Shown one piece after another: positions 1-12,411 of a stretch of DNA of 62,652 nucleotides (the first letter of the stretch is position 1; the number at the start of each line of letters is the position of its first letter). Origin of the DNA: Perkinsus olseni (taxonomy: Eukaryota > Perkinsozoa > Perkinsida > Perkinsidae); contig JABANP010000300.1 of the NCBI GenBank assembly GCA_013115135.1, positions 1 to 62,652 of the forward strand, given 5' to 3'. A program made the position numbers and the translations under genes. Below the pieces are notes generated by a model. It made no database searches, had not been told where the DNA came from, and saw only the letters and a list, made by a program, of their open reading frames with translations.

Positions 1-349
1 TGCCGGCCACTCAGTTTAGTATCGTCATTAACTTCACGCGAGGGAAGCCCAGCCATTCCGTGTGCTGTGAAGGGAGCGTATCACGAGCGCAGCAATTCGC
101 GTCACGGCGTTAGACCACCAGTCTCGTCTCTCACCATGCTTCGCTCCGTCTTTTTTGCCCCCTTCTTCGTGAGCCCTATGCCCTCAGCCCAGCTTGCTCG
201 CCCTATGTGAGAATGTTTGGGCGCAGGTCTGCTGAGTCAGCCGATAAGAACGGCCCTATGGCTTCACGCTTCAAGCAGCACACTTGCACTATTTCGTTGC
301 AGTAGCCTACTGCAACGAGAGAGTGCAAGTGCGCTGAATAAGCCTACTG
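1..349. other. No gene seen
   Basis: No convincing exon on either strand. Imperfect inverted repeats occur around 283-330 (CACTTGCACT against AGTGCAAGTG). The sequence leads into a dispersed repeat copy. Confidence 0.4.
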
Positions 350-490
350 CCAGTGGGTGTAGTAGTAGAAAACAACTTGTGTTAGATGAGCCCAATCTAC
401 TTATCTTGTGTTACGCAAGATAAGTAGATTGGGCTCATAGTGAAGGGAGCAGATAGGAAGTGGAGTAGTTGAGAGAACTGATTGACGAAT
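350..490 (+). repeat. Dispersed repeat family A, copy 1, with 22-bp hairpin
   Basis: Shares a block of roughly 130 bp (GTGTAGTAGTAGAA..., CTCATAGTGAA..., GTGGAGTAGTTGAGAGA) with 28,005-28,130 and 33,820-33,950. This copy also contains a perfect inverted repeat: arms 387-408 and 416-437, 22 bp each, 7-nt loop. No coding capacity. Confidence 0.8.
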
Positions 491-1388
491 CGCCAAAGTT
501 CGAAGCGCGTCCTTCCCGTTGCACCATACCTGAAAGCCGCTCCACTTCTCGGGAGTTAGGGAGAGGTGGTACGCGAGAATAATTGTGGAAAGACCCGAAG
601 CGTCACAAATGCGTAGTACGGGCCGGAGACCATCGGCTCATCATAGAGCAGCGTGAAACGATTCATTGAACATTTCCACCAAACCGCTCGACGAACGTAG
701 TAAATCCACACCTGTCCGAAGTGCCATGGAGTGCCAGTGTTCGGTCTCCTCCCGGATGGTTGAGGGTGGGTTCGAAAAAGATACGCGGCAAAGGCCCGCA
801 AATCTACGCGAAAGTTTCGCGGCGAAACAGGAATCAGATAACGCGATACACGAGTCAGTCGACGAAATGTTTGTGTTACCATATCGCACGCACAAGGATC
901 AACTCCGGGGTGGTTTGCTTCTTTCCGCTACGCGCAACATGGTGTCTTACACCGTATCTCCACCGGCGCTCAACCGGCAGCACTTCTGAGCTACCCCGAG
1001 AAATACCCACAAAACGGTTGTGCACTAAGATCCAGCGCAAAGCAAAAACTTCACGACGATTTGCTGGGAAATTCTCTACAGAAACTCTGACATTCCCTCG
1101 AGGGCTATGTATTCTGAAATGCAGTCGAAAGCCAGGAGCTTGGGCAGCGGTTCTGAGCACGTTCTACAACCCGTTGAGGAGCTCTGAGGAACTGTGTGCG
1201 ATTTATACGGAATCCGTAATCGACCCACTGACAACACAACCCTCATGACACATACAAACGAAACTTTAATTCACACGTTTTACTTTATACTTTCTTAGAA
1301 ATACTAGAAAAAGTCAATCTCAGCAGGAGCAACAGATCCAGATAACTGGAGGGGATTAGTAGACGATCGATACGGCAAAATCGCCACT
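491..1388. other. No gene assigned
   Basis: Overlapping open frames exist on both strands (for example 721-1248 plus and 556-882 minus), but none has recognisable motifs, a signal peptide or plausible splice phasing. I treat them as chance openings. Confidence 0.35.
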
Positions 1389-1640
1389 TCAACAGGGGAT
1401 CTCGGCGTTTGAGCCGACCTCGTGGAGGTTGTGACACTTCCTGTCTTCTCCACAATAACTGAAGATGCAGTCGGGACGCTCGTCACAAATACGTTGGCAA
1501 TGGTCTCCACTGGCGCGAAGGAGCTTATCGGCGATGACGAAGGCAGAGCCCGAGGCTTGGACGGAGTGGGCCAGGAGGCAGATGATGGCGACAATGGTGT
1601 AGACGAACATTACTCTGCAGAACAGGAGCGGTACTCTCAA
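1389..1640 (-). CDS. Small secreted cysteine protein, PAN/apple-like
   Basis: Single-exon frame of 83 codons. A second in-frame Met at codon 11 starts a typical signal peptide (MFVYTIVAIICLLAHSVQAS), so that Met (start at 1610) is the better initiator. The mature part of about 50 residues carries regularly spaced cysteines in HCQRICDERPDCIFSYC and KCHNL, a spacing reminiscent of PAN/apple modules, which bind protein or sugar outside the cell; that match is from memory and weak. It stands alone on its strand with no partner gene nearby. It could be one exon of a longer protein, since nothing marks the C-terminus except the stop. Confidence 0.5.
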   Translation of the reverse strand: MRVPLLFCRVMFVYTIVAIICLLAHSVQASGSAFVIADKLLRASGDHCQRICDERPDCIFSYCGEDRKCHNLHEVGSNAEIPC

Positions 1641-4600
1641 CTACAAAACGACTACTGCACTCTCAGGATAAATACGGAGTTGGTCGCCGAAAGCGAAGAA
1701 CTCCAACAATCAGCCACTGCATCTAGTTGGTGGACGTAATGCTTTGATGGGATCAACAATGAACAATGAGCGGTTTCAACAATGAACATGTAAAGACGAA
1801 ACGCATAGAATGTCCCAATCACACAAAGGCGAGCGCCACTGCCGTGCCCGAGTAGCATGTTTGGGATGTCTGGCGGCAGGCTAACCTCATGCACGCCAAG
1901 GCTTGGCGTGTCTGAAGTTAGCTTGGCGGCCAAGCTGACGGAAGGAATATCCTCAGTGCATTTCTGAATAGCCATGCAAACGGAAAATACCGGTCCCCTT
2001 GTTTGACTACCACGCTAACAACATGCACCAGTCACTGTCTCCTCAAGGTCCGGCGGACTCTCAGTGAGAGTCTGTGTTGAGGGAGAGTGAGAGAGTCTCC
2101 CTCTCCCTCAACGGAACACTTACCGAAGTGAGTGAATTTGACTCGTAACTGCTGCTAGTTACCAACAGTTGGTGGACCTCGTGTAGCATGGATGCTTGGC
2201 GGGTGTATCCAGCCGAAGATGTCGCCGCGCATGTGTGCCCATACTAGCTTCGCATCGTCAACCCATTCCCTCATTCATTCCTTTGTCTAGACGACACCTG
2301 AGGCTACGCCAAACGGCCACAGTGCCACAGTGTGATGTATCTACACAATTGTTGTCCCTTCCTGAGGAAGTCCTTCCTACTTAACCTCGCACAATCTGTC
2401 TCCATATGTCTTTCGCTGTTGCTGACATTAGTATCTCCTCTCGAGTTACCTTATTGAGTTCCTCAAGTACACTACACGAAGCTCGATTGTGTTACACTGG
2501 TGGCTGATGTCGATGAACTTCGCGCTTAACCGTTTCGTGGTTCTCCTCCTCCCCGTCTCACCCGCTCATCAACACAAGCTCGAAGGAACGTGCGAAATTC
2601 ATAAAATTCTACCCAACATGCTAGTTCTCATCTACGATTGTCAAACTCGATCCTCCAGCGTCGGCTTCATCCCATCACTCAAATGGGACGCCAACGGGGT
2701 CGATCAATACTGTCAAGCAGAGTACTTGTCCACGGCCGCATTCGAGATCACAGCTACATGCTCGAGATCGCGGAAGGCCTGAGTAAAGGACAGCTAGAGG
2801 TGTCAGAAAAAGGGCAACTGACCTCGTTGTAGTCCAGACAGAAGCCAACAACGAAGGCGTTGGGCACCTAGCATCACACAATTTCGTGGCGCGCGGGAAA
2901 GGCGCTACTAACCCCTACCGTGAAACCAGCAAAGTCCGCCTTGAATTTGGATGTGCGCTTTTCTATAAGACAAGCAACCTGAGTCAGAGTCAACTAGCCA
3001 CTGGGAGCAGCGACAGGCCCGCGCGGCCCCATCGTCGGGTGAGATAGACAAGCGAAAAGATTCCATTAATGCCATTCACAGGCCACCCCCAAGATCAAGT
3101 GACATGTTTCCAGAAAACTATGATGGGAGGTGCCCCACGCAACGCCCACCTTCAGAGACTTCGGCTCATACTCAGTCAATCTCCTACAGAATTTATGAAG
3201 GGTCGTTCCAGAGTTGATGAGATCGTCAACCACCAGGACGTCTCTGCCAGACAGAACCTACAGGGGCGCCTGATAGTCCCTCGGTCGTTAATGCAATAAA
3301 CGGGTTCTTGGCACCAACCGCGCCCTACTGTGATTGTGTGGGCACACAATCCTCTTGTCCCCTAGCGCTAGTAGTATTAGTTCTCACCGTATTCATTAAA
3401 GATCAGGCTCTTATCAGTAACACTCATGTCGAGCTCGGGTGATAACACCTACTGTTGCCGAGAGACGCAGTGGACAACAGCAGCTCAGCGACATGCTGTA
3501 TTCACGGGGCGGCTGGAAACGGCAAGCGCACGCCCTCTTTTCCACTAGGAAAGAAAACTGCGACGAACGGGAAAGGTGTCAGAGCAACTGATGCCACCAT
3601 GAGATGAGAGCGTGATGCAGTAGGAATGTGTTACAAGGGACGGCTGGAGTTGTTGCATATACGGAACGGTCAAAATTGTAAACCGTTACATAAGTGAAAC
3701 GGTCAAAACTGTTATATAACTAAACTCACTGATAGATCCTCGCTCATGATGCTGACCCTTCCGCTGTGTTCAAGATTCTTGCCGTAACTTTTGATGCTCA
3801 CGTAGTGCTCTCTGTATGGGGGTGTGGTATGACCAGTAGTGTATCTTGCAAAACTTGCATGACCTCGAAATTCCTCAACTCCAGTTTGTTTACGATCAAG
3901 ACTGTTCATACCAACTTTTTCGCAAATCCTAGGCCAGCCCACCTGTGTATCCGACCAAGGTACCCCACAAGCTCCGTGAAGAACCCTCGGCTGCTTTTCA
4001 GTACACACACTATATCAAGCTCACGTTCACCGTAACTGAATCTTGCAATCTTGCTCTCTCTTGCATTTCCTCAACTACTATTCTCTGATATCCATCGCCA
4101 GCTTTTCCGTCCTGTTCTGAATAACGCCCCTGGGCAATATAACATGGCTCAAATCCTTCGCGTAATGAGGAGGGACCAGAAAGTGATCGACCTCGTATTG
4201 GTCCCTGATAAAAAATATTCTTATTTTCGGCGTGCTTGCATACCAAAATTTCCAATAATCGCATCGGATTCTACACTACCAATAGGATTTTTTCGAAATA
4301 TTTATTCGTGATATAAACAACGCAGGTGTTAAATTCGTTTCACTCGACTCGAATTTTTCACGGCTGGTGATAATGATAATAACTGATGAAAAAAGCGCAA
4401 AAACGGTTGATGCGGTTTTTCTCCGCGCAGCGAAAACTGTAGTTAGTAGAATCCTCATGAAAAACCCTCCGCCCCTGAAGTTCGCAAATTTGAATTTTCA
4501 TCTTTACACTAGCGTCAGCCTACTCTGCATCGCCAACATGAATCGGCTCCATTCTGTTCAACCCGCGACCGACGTCTGCGAATCTTGCCAGCATCGACAT

Positions 4601-5540
4601 GGAAAAACACTAAGAAATAATGAAATACACCACTTGCAATCTTGCATTTCCTCAACGTTTCTGAGCTACAATATCATGAGGTCATGCAAGTCGCAGCTAC
4701 TTATTTTCAGCTAGTACAGGCAATCAGATCACTCGGTCCGGTCTATCCAATCTTGACCTTTTTTTGTATCTTGCATGCTCCGACCTCGGATACCCCAAAA
4801 TTATCCCCGAAATTGAATCGATATATAAACGCAAAAACAGCTCAGCATTATCAATTGGTCATATCATCATCATAACTGCAACGTCCACCACCACATTAAG
4901 AGAGGCACCGGCATCATTCATAGGCTACCAAATCGATCACCAGGGCGCGCGCTAAATACCGCGATGCTTCTCATCAGGATACTGCCCCGCTTTTGCTGGT
5001 GTGATCATATCGGTCAAACGACGGTCCGAGAAGAAATGACCATGTGGCAGTATGAGCGCGCGTTTGTGGTAGCGACCCTCCGGAGTGGGATACTAAGCGG
5101 CAGCCAATTTGCACTTTTTGAATCAGAAATGAAGGTAGGTTAAAAGAAAAGGGAGTAAACACATTACTTTGAATATTAGTAAAAGGAAATGCACACTCAA
5201 TCCAGCATCGTCACCATCACGCAGCATTCAATAAAGGGGACAAATGACACAAGGAATCTGCACGCATGAACAACGTAACAACAACAACAACGATTGCAAG
5301 TATACATGAGCCACCACAGGGCTGGTTATGAAATGATTGTGAAACCCAAGGGTGCCGCCAAATATACAAAACGTAATGAGAGTCGAGAAGGCGATTGAAT
5401 AGTGCAGTAAACGCGGGCAGCCATGGCAGCGAGTCAACGTAACTGAGGAGAGAATCTGCGTTGAGGAAATGCAAGAGAGCAAGGGAAGATCAAGCTGACC
5501 AGCTGTCGTGAACACTATCAAAGCAATACGACCTAATCGA
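1641..5540. other. Gene-poor stretch with repeats and hairpins
   Basis: No exon chain found. Holds a 12-bp inverted repeat near 2,074-2,115 (GTTGAGGGAGAG against CTCTCCCTCAAC), a family B repeat at 3,326-3,410, and the recurrent motif CTTGCATTTCCTCAAC at about 4,060-4,075 and 4,641-4,656, which also occurs inside introns further right. GGGCGCGCGCT occurs near 4,945. Confidence 0.45.
3326..3410 (+). repeat. Dispersed repeat family B, copy 1
   Basis: CTGTGATTGTGT...ACACAATC (a small hairpin), then CCCTAGCGCTAGTAGT and a TATTCAT...AAGAT tail. Two further copies lie at 22,460-22,535 and 22,609-22,688. Confidence 0.8.
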
Positions 5541-5561
5541 TCGCCCGGGCGCGCGCTATTC

Positions 5562-8500
5562 TTCTACTACGAACCAACGCACCTTGTAAGCTCTCTTATT
5601 GGGAGATATACTGCTCGAGTTCTCTTTGCTTCGACCCCAGGAGCCTCCGCCACGGCCTCCCCCCGACGACCGGTAGTTTCCGCCGTTGTAATGATGATTG
5701 TTGTTATGATGATTACCACCATCAGGCCCCCTTGACCGCCGACCAAAAATTGCTCCTTCATTTGCAGCTCGAGAAATCCCTGGGAGAAAAAGCGAAATAT
5801 CTTAGAGAATCTTAGGTCGAACACCGAAAATGATAGCAAACTTATAATAAGTTCATTCAGTAGAATAGAATATACATGTAGACTTTATTACACATTACGA
5901 ATACCAGTAAAAATTTATCTTAGGCTCGCCCTGCCCTCTGCCTGAGCGCTACTATCTGTGCTCGATAAACTCGCCTTGACTCTTCCCTCTCGAAACAAGA
6001 TACATCGATGCTGGTCTCACTCAGCGGGTTTACGGCGTCGGACTTGAAACTCACAGACACTGGTACTTTATTAATCATAAACAGAGACTATGTAGTATAA
6101 ATAAAATATATACAATTTTCATAACGCTCCTTGGCTCGATGAACAGGGCCACTTTAACAGGCTGAACCAATCCCCCGCAGAAAGGTACATCGGTGGCGGT
6201 AGTCTTACTGAGCCGGTTTACGGCGTTTGACCTCAAACTCACACACACTAAGAAATCATAATTATATTACCGTATTATGAAAAAGGGACTCAGTAAGACA
6301 CTACCATAATTCCTATATCGTACAGATGCCACTAACAAGTTCAAAAATGTGATCACTAGGTTTGAACCCATGCCCAGTCGGTGCCCAACCCGCAATCTTA
6401 CCGGGTCGCCACGGTGCTTTTTGACGTTGAAATCTCTCCAATCAGAGTAAACCTTCTTAAGTAATTTAGCGGTCTCCGCCACTGCCTTATCGTAACTGAA
6501 GCCACCCATACTGCAACCACCAGGATTCTGTCGACCGCCGTTCTCTCAATCAGTCCCAACCAACTAGGATAATAAATATAAGATCATCAATAAGTTATTA
6601 TATACAATAAATAATTGAATTGCGATCGGCCATAAAAATATATAAATATTTATACTAGGCCTTCGTAACGACAAATGCGGAGCTCGGGATGAAGTCTCGG
6701 GTTCAAACCCCAGCCCGGGCTTTTCCCGTATTTTTTATGGCTCATCTACAACGGTCCACGACGGTTTTGCTCGGTAGAACAGGGATGAGAGCGATTTCGT
6801 ATTTTTTATAGAATACACAAACCGCGTACTTTCCAATGGTATGTGTCTCGCGAGTTGAATCGACATAGTCGTGGAGAACGAACGAACGCACAAAAAAGCG
6901 CAGAAGTGACAGTATATGCTCCGCTCGCTTCGCTCGCTCCGCAATTATAACTATATACTTAATATCATATCTTAATTTTCAACCGTAAACCGATGTAAAT
7001 CGAAAATCACTTTCCGGTCTATACGAAAGATGGGACAGTCGAGCGATCGACTCCGCCAGCAATTCCCGAGAAAAGAGAAGTTGAGAAAAAGTTGGTATGA
7101 ATTATCACCTACCCCTCCTTTGTAAGACAACTGATGCACAGGTGCAGAGGGTCTGGCGACTCAACACGAGCGGCTCCTTCGAGATACCTGAGAGCGGCAG
7201 GATCCGAAAATCATCCTACGAACGAGATAGCCTGATATCGATCACCTGATCGATTTCGAAGCAGGAGACGCTAATAGTAAAAAAGTCCGCCGATCAGCGC
7301 TGATCACAGTCAGCGTTGAGTTGACCAAAAATTCAGCAATTTGACCCATCATCTCCGCCCCCCGCTTTCTACTACCCCGAACCTTGCCCTCTCAGTCGCA
7401 ACTTCGCATTCGACATGCCGACTATCTTCTTCATATTAGCGCCCTTCTGGCCGATGATCCTACGAGCCACCTGACAGAGTAGGCAGTCGCCATTAAGCCA
7501 GAAATACATTTAGCTCAATAGGACAAGCACCTCGCTCTCCATCGCAACCCCCAGGTATAACCCAAGCACATTGCATTTTCCCACCTGAAATTCTCTGTCG
7601 TTTTCGATGCCAATATCGAAACGACACGTATACTTCCGAATGGGCGGCCCTCCCGCGGTCGACTGACGTCCCGGAGACGCACCGCTGCCTCCCGAGACGC
7701 TCCTTTGCAGACCTGACACCAAAGCTATTACTGTGTACACCCTTCAAGAATACCATCCCTCGCCCGAATCACACTCATCGTGATACCGAGCCGACAATCA
7801 GGCGCCTCCTCAACCATCGGAAAAAAGCTGATGCCACGGCTGCACGGTTGCGGAGAGCACAGCTCCAAACAGGATGATCCAAAGAAAGAGAAAGATTCTT
7901 TTTCCGGAATTCAAAGCGAAGGAGAAATGGAGGACTGCAGTGCACAAGGGGTGAACGAAAACAACGATATGAAGACCATCGGAAAGAGCTCCTCCGAGGA
8001 CTCACAATTCTCACCTTGAGAGAGAGACGCCCCATCCCCCAACAACCCCTTGCCGGCGCTGTTCGGGACCGCACCAGCAACGGCAGGACGCGGAGAGGCA
8101 CTGGCTTCAGAGTCCTCGTCGAGCAACCTGATAAAGAGAAATCGGAACAGCCCGAGATCGATCCAAACACGTTCCATTTTCGAACGAATAAATGCCGATT
8201 GGGTAGACGGAATCCACCAGTCCGATGACCCTTTGATACCACCCTTCTGACAACTCGCAGAACAATCCATACGGCGACTTACAGGACTCATACTCGCCTG
8301 GTTGTAATTCATTCACTTGAAAAATGCACCCAGCAAGGTTCGAACCTCCGACCTCCCCACTCATTACTTCGACACATTATCTTCCATCTTCGCTTTATTC
8401 AACCCGGAATTTCCCGTGGAAGATGCTCCTGAAATCACCTCGATAAAGTCTTCGCTTTCATACCACTCCAAACGTAACAGATCGACGCCCAGTATAAAGC

Positions 8501-11500
8501 ATCGCTATTTCAGGCCACGCAAAAACACCAATACCGAGTCATGATATCGTGAGCTCAATACCACTTATTTCTCAACTCCTCAAACCCCATTCGACCACCG
8601 CGTTTCATCATAATAGTAAATACATGAAATGCGATTGGTGTGGTACGAATTATCAAATATCCACAGCGCGTTAAATAAATCACATTGCATCTCTGAGCGC
8701 TTCGCTCCGCTAAGAACCCATATTTTTACCACCGCTGCTGGAGCGCCTCTCGGGCGACGTCTTGTCCTCTCTGGGAAGCTCCACTGGCGCCTCCGTCACC
8801 GCCGCCGATTCCGCGTGCTTCCCCTCTTCCTCCGTCTTCTCGGGCACGCCTTCGAAAAAGTTCTGAACGTCCCACTCGGTGAGCAGCCTGTTGTATTTTT
8901 GTCCTTCAGAAGGTCCCGGGTTCGATCCCGGCATCCATTCATTCTCCTGCCTTCCACTAGTGCTCTCTAGCTGCAATCTCTCAGGAATGCCAGGAGGCGG
9001 CGTATTCACAACCGGTGGCGGTGGGGGAGTGGACTCGCCCTGAAACCAGCACGCATGCACAAAGATACTCTTTCCTGTGCGTCACGATAAAAGAACAGAC
9101 AGAGTATTCGCAACGCGAGTTCGAGACCACATAGTCTGTGAAGCAAGGAGAGGGGGTCTGTGTTTTGATTCGAAAGTCAAAAACGAAGCGACGGAAAATG
9201 GGGAAATTTTCCGATACTACAGTATAGCGCGTCAATCTCGGCCTACTGAAAATAGAGGAGAAAATTTTATGCTCAATTTCATAATAGTATCTCTGAATGA
9301 AGCAGCTGATCACCACTCTTTATATGCGCGTGGGAAGACGGAAGCGTATCTTTCAACTTGAGATTGACATGCTTCGACCTTCAGATACCTCCCCCTGCAC
9401 TACATTATCTCCCAATCTCGGAATCATCGCATGGAGGCCCCAAACAACTCTTAAAACGCCTTGTACACCGTTGAGCACCTACGCACAATCAGTGGGCGAA
9501 ACCCTCACTTTTTCGGACTTTTTCACGCACTTTCCCGTCCAGCCCGGCAATGGCGTTCTGAGCTGCTTCAGGCGAGAAGAATTCAACTTGAGCGGTGTTG
9601 TTATCAGGTGGAAGCACTTGGACGCGTCGGAGATCTCCGTAGCGCTGGAAGACCTGAAGAGGCAGGAAAATGACAGAAAAAACTGCGGAAAAACCTGAAA
9701 ATTTCTTGTTATTCAAAATACACCTTATTTACTAATAGACCACTCCATAGATACTGAAGGGGTATATCTATCATTCAACAGAATATAGGTCCATCAATGA
9801 AGATCTCAACATAATATTTTAGATAGGTAAATACGGAAATGATATTAAACGCACACCCCTCTATTCTAGGATGGGGGACAGTACGAAGTACGGTACGGGT
9901 ACGAGTACGGCTCCGTACCCGTACTACCCGTCCCAGGGGCTCCCAAAAACCGTACTAGTACGCCGTACTTCAAGTACGGCGTAATTTAATACACGTATGC
10001 GTTATTTGATATAGTTAATACGTACTAACTGTCCGTACTCGTACTAAGTTGACAGTTTGGAACGTACTCCGTACCGTACTTTCCTCGACCCCAGTACGGT
10101 TGCCCAGCTCTAGCGAGTAGCGACTGCCAAGCAGACTAACAATTAATAGAGCAATAGAGTTTCACTATAAAGGCAAGGTTGAACCAATTCTTTCAGAGAA
10201 GAGTTCATACTCTCGCTATTCTACCTTCCCAATATCATCCTCAGTGAGTTGGAAGTTGTAGTCGACGCCCTCCACAGTTACAGTAACGCCGCAACCTCCG
10301 TAAGCGTCCAAGAGCGCGCCGTCTCTGGAGTAGTCCACCGGGGGAGCGGGCCCGGCAGGGTTCGGTTGCGGCGGGAAGAATGGCGGCCAGACGCCGCTAG
10401 TAGCTTGACTAGCGCCTTCGCCTGGAAAAAAAATCTCACAAAAAAACGAAAAATATCTTCGAGAAGAAGAGAACACGATGGCGAATCGACGGGAAGGTTC
10501 AGAGAATCGCTCGAACCGTGAATATGGTAACGATCAGTGGAAGATGGAAAAACGTAGAGGAGTAAATTTTCCCAATTTTTTCAAGATTTTCCGGAAAAAT
10601 CATTCCATCAAAATGCGTCTGGCAAAGAAATAAAAATGAAAAAATAGGAAAAAAGTTCCCGTTTTTCTGTGTAATGCATCAGAAAAGGAGAGAATTGATG
10701 CACACAGCGACGAGGAAGCACATGGATATGTTCAAGGAGAAATCCCAAAACTAGAACGGAGAGTAGTAGAGTAGTTCGAAAAACTTCGCTCCGCTAGGTT
10801 ATCGTCTCACCTCTGCCACTTGCGCTGTCCACGTTAATAAACTGAAGCAACTGACGTACGGCCTCAGTCTGCTGAGGCGGTCCCTAAGATAGAGAATCTC
10901 AGGTTGAAGCTTGCAAGATACGAAATAGGTTGAGGTATGTACTACCTGAACTCCGCGTGACAAGAGCGGCATCGAATCGAAGTGCGTAACCGTCTGCGGC
11001 ATCGGCGGGATTGCGCTATCGTTGTTGCTGTACTCGTCAGAAGGGGGGTAGAGAGGGGGCGGTGGGGGAGGGGGGAGGACACCTAAGAAGACATCATTCC
11101 TCATCACATGATATCAGTATTATGATAAGTAATAACAAGAAAAGTGTACTATTATAATACGTATAATATTATACACACGAATAAGGATTAATACTATTAT
11201 TCCTGGTGGTACATACCCCGACCAATTTCGTATCTTGCAAGCTTCAACCTGAGATTCTCCTTTTCAAGGACCGCTCTAAGGGATAATACTATTATTCCTG
11301 GTGGCAGAAACTGTCACCCTAAAGTAAAGGCCCGCAGAAAGCATCACTATGAACCAAAACATTCCCCCCTAACACCGTTGATTCTCGCAAAGAGACCATA
11401 AGCCCTGCTCCACTCATCCGATGCCACGACGTAGTTTCATGGGCTATGAGAGTTGGAGACAATAAGCGACTAAATTGGTATAATAAGACAATTCTGAAAC

Positions 11501-11887
11501 TCAGATCAGTCGATTCTGGAATCGCACCATTTTACTCGTGAAAATCAATTCCAGAATCGATTCTGAGTTTCAGAATTACCTTCATGAACCAGAGGATAGG
11601 CCATGAAGCATACAACGCAACCGCACTCGGTCACGACCCTTACCGCTGTTGTAGTGGCCGTCTCCGCCGGAGTGAACTCCACCAGATGGGCACGAGTAGG
11701 GATAGTAAGACTCTTCCACGTCCATTCTTGCAGTGTACGAATCGAACCGCTGCTGCTGCTGATGCTGCTGCGACTGGTAGTCGTGCTGAGCGTCCATGGT
11801 CTTATTAATAATCATAGTGTTGGGATAGTCTCGATCTGGTGCGGGGCCGAAGGAGTTGTTGAAGAGGGAGGGGTTTTCGGGCGCCGT
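5562..11887 (-). CDS. RNA-binding protein with Pro-rich N-terminus, RRM and KH domains
   Basis: Multi-exon gene read from 11,887 down. Phase-consistent exons: 11887-11644, 11082-10946, 10883-10811, 10421-10225, 9653-9531, 9478-9404, 9039-8958, about 8905-8730, 8428-8368, 8127-8015, 7712-7585, 7470-7376, 7187-7113, 6510 (or 6495)-6402, then a tail exon around 5790-5562. Order of parts: Gln/His-rich and Pro-rich N-terminus; RRM (start in exon 10421-10225, then FQRYGDLRRVQVL and AQVEFFSPEAAQNAIAGLDG); Pro-rich and acidic linker; KH domain (ARRIIGQKGANMKKIVG, the GxxG loop being GQKG); helix YDKAVAETAKLLKKVY; Gly/Asn/His/Arg-rich tail with RSSGGGRGGG. KH plus RRM suggests a pre-mRNA processing or mRNA-fate factor. 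The first in-frame ATG is at 11,815; the first exon may instead continue upstream or be trans-spliced at 11,888. The last intron's phase is unresolved, so an exon may be missing between 6.4 and 5.8 kb. Confidence 0.85.
5985..6255 (-). repeat. Two copies of dispersed repeat family C
   Basis: Two blocks of about 75 bp (6,003-6,065 and 6,178-6,250) share ACGCCGTAAACC and flanking sequence on the minus strand. A third copy lies on the plus strand at about 39,120-39,200. Here they sit between the last two exons of the RRM/KH gene. Confidence 0.7.
6359..6401 (-). other. tRNA T-arm-like module at an intron 5' end
   Basis: On the host (minus) strand the donor GTAAGATTG starts at 6,401, and the B-box-like GGTTCAAACC lies at 6,368-6,359, sense to the gene. 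Confidence 0.6.
8337..8367 (-). other. tRNA T-arm-like module at an intron 5' end
   Basis: Donor GTAATGAGT at 8,367 of the RRM/KH gene is followed after about 20 nt by GGAGGTTCGAACC (B-box core 8,346-8,337). The exon ending at 8,368 is exactly phase-consistent on both sides, so the donor is well supported. Confidence 0.65.
8911..8935 (+). other. tRNA T-arm fragment, antisense to host intron
   Basis: GGTCCCGGGTTCGATCCCGG forms a good T stem-loop on the plus strand, inside a short intron of the minus-strand RRM/KH gene. No matching 5' tRNA half was found upstream. Confidence 0.6.
9886..10090. repeat. Degenerate GTAC/GTACGG repeat
   Basis: About 200 bp dominated by GTACGG, GTACGAGTACGG and their complements. 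It lies in the intron between exons 10421-10225 and 9653-9531 of the RRM/KH gene. No coding potential. Confidence 0.85.
10892..11259. repeat. Exact 35-bp inverted repeat flanking an exon
   Basis: The sequence at 10,892-10,926 is the exact reverse complement of 11,225-11,259; both contain the motif CGTATCTTGCAAGCTTC. Between them lies the Pro-rich exon 11082-10946 of the RRM/KH gene. Related single copies occur near 4,765, 12,228 and 29,108. Confidence 0.9.
11490..11577. mobile_element. Mini inverted-repeat element, copy 1
   Basis: 88 bp with inverted arms of about 32 bp (AATTCTGAAACTCAGA... against ...TCTGAGTTTCAGAATT, few mismatches). Non-coding, in the RRM/KH gene or just outside its first known intron. 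A diverged copy lies at 13,899-13,963 in intron 1 of the kinase gene. Confidence 0.75.
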
Positions 11888-11944
11888 CTTGACGATGGTT
11901 ATTACCAATTATATGAAATGAACTTATAGAGCTTGTGAGAGGAG

Positions 11945-12411
11945 CTGTGAGAGGCAGCCGCTGTTAATTATAACCAAGTGTAAGGTGGTCAGGAAGTCTT
12001 CTGTTGCTGTTGCTTTTCTGACACCTCTAGCGATGCACTCGGTGGGGGGAGTTGGTAGTAGTAGTATTAGCTTCTCTTAGGGAAGAAGGAGAAGTAGTCC
12101 TAGGGACACTTGGATGGGCCCAAATGGGGGAAATCGTTCAACTGAAGGACCGGCATGAGGTTGTCAAAACATGCGCGACCGTGCTTGAGAACGGAAAGTG
12201 AGCGCAGATGCGAAAACTTGACCTATTTCGTATCCTGCCAGCTCCGACGTTAGATATCAGTCCGTAATCGGCATTTTTTCACTCTCACGGCGATCTCTCC
12301 ACAATAAAACAAGCCTCGTTTAACGAGGAGCATCCGCAAAATCCTATTTCCGGCAGCTAGCGCAGTCAGGTCTCCGGTTCGATCCTAGGACCGCGCATTT
12401 CTCTCGTAATT
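11945..12411. other. No gene assigned; tRNA-like fragment
   Basis: Probably upstream region of the RRM/KH gene, whose 5' exon or trans-splice site I could not fix. At about 12,360-12,390 an A-box-like TAGCGCAGT runs almost directly into a T-arm (CCGGTTCGATCC), as in a tRNA-derived fragment lacking its anticodon arm. Confidence 0.4.

Noticed and set aside
5228..5521. Minus-strand frames with hydrophobic stretches as membrane proteins
   Set aside because: Two overlapping frames are equally open, with an AAC/GTT-rich stretch inside; no consistent start or splice support.
7780..8019. Plus-strand acidic open frame as a separate gene
   Set aside because: It lies opposite a phase-consistent intron and exon end of the RRM/KH gene and lacks an ATG start.
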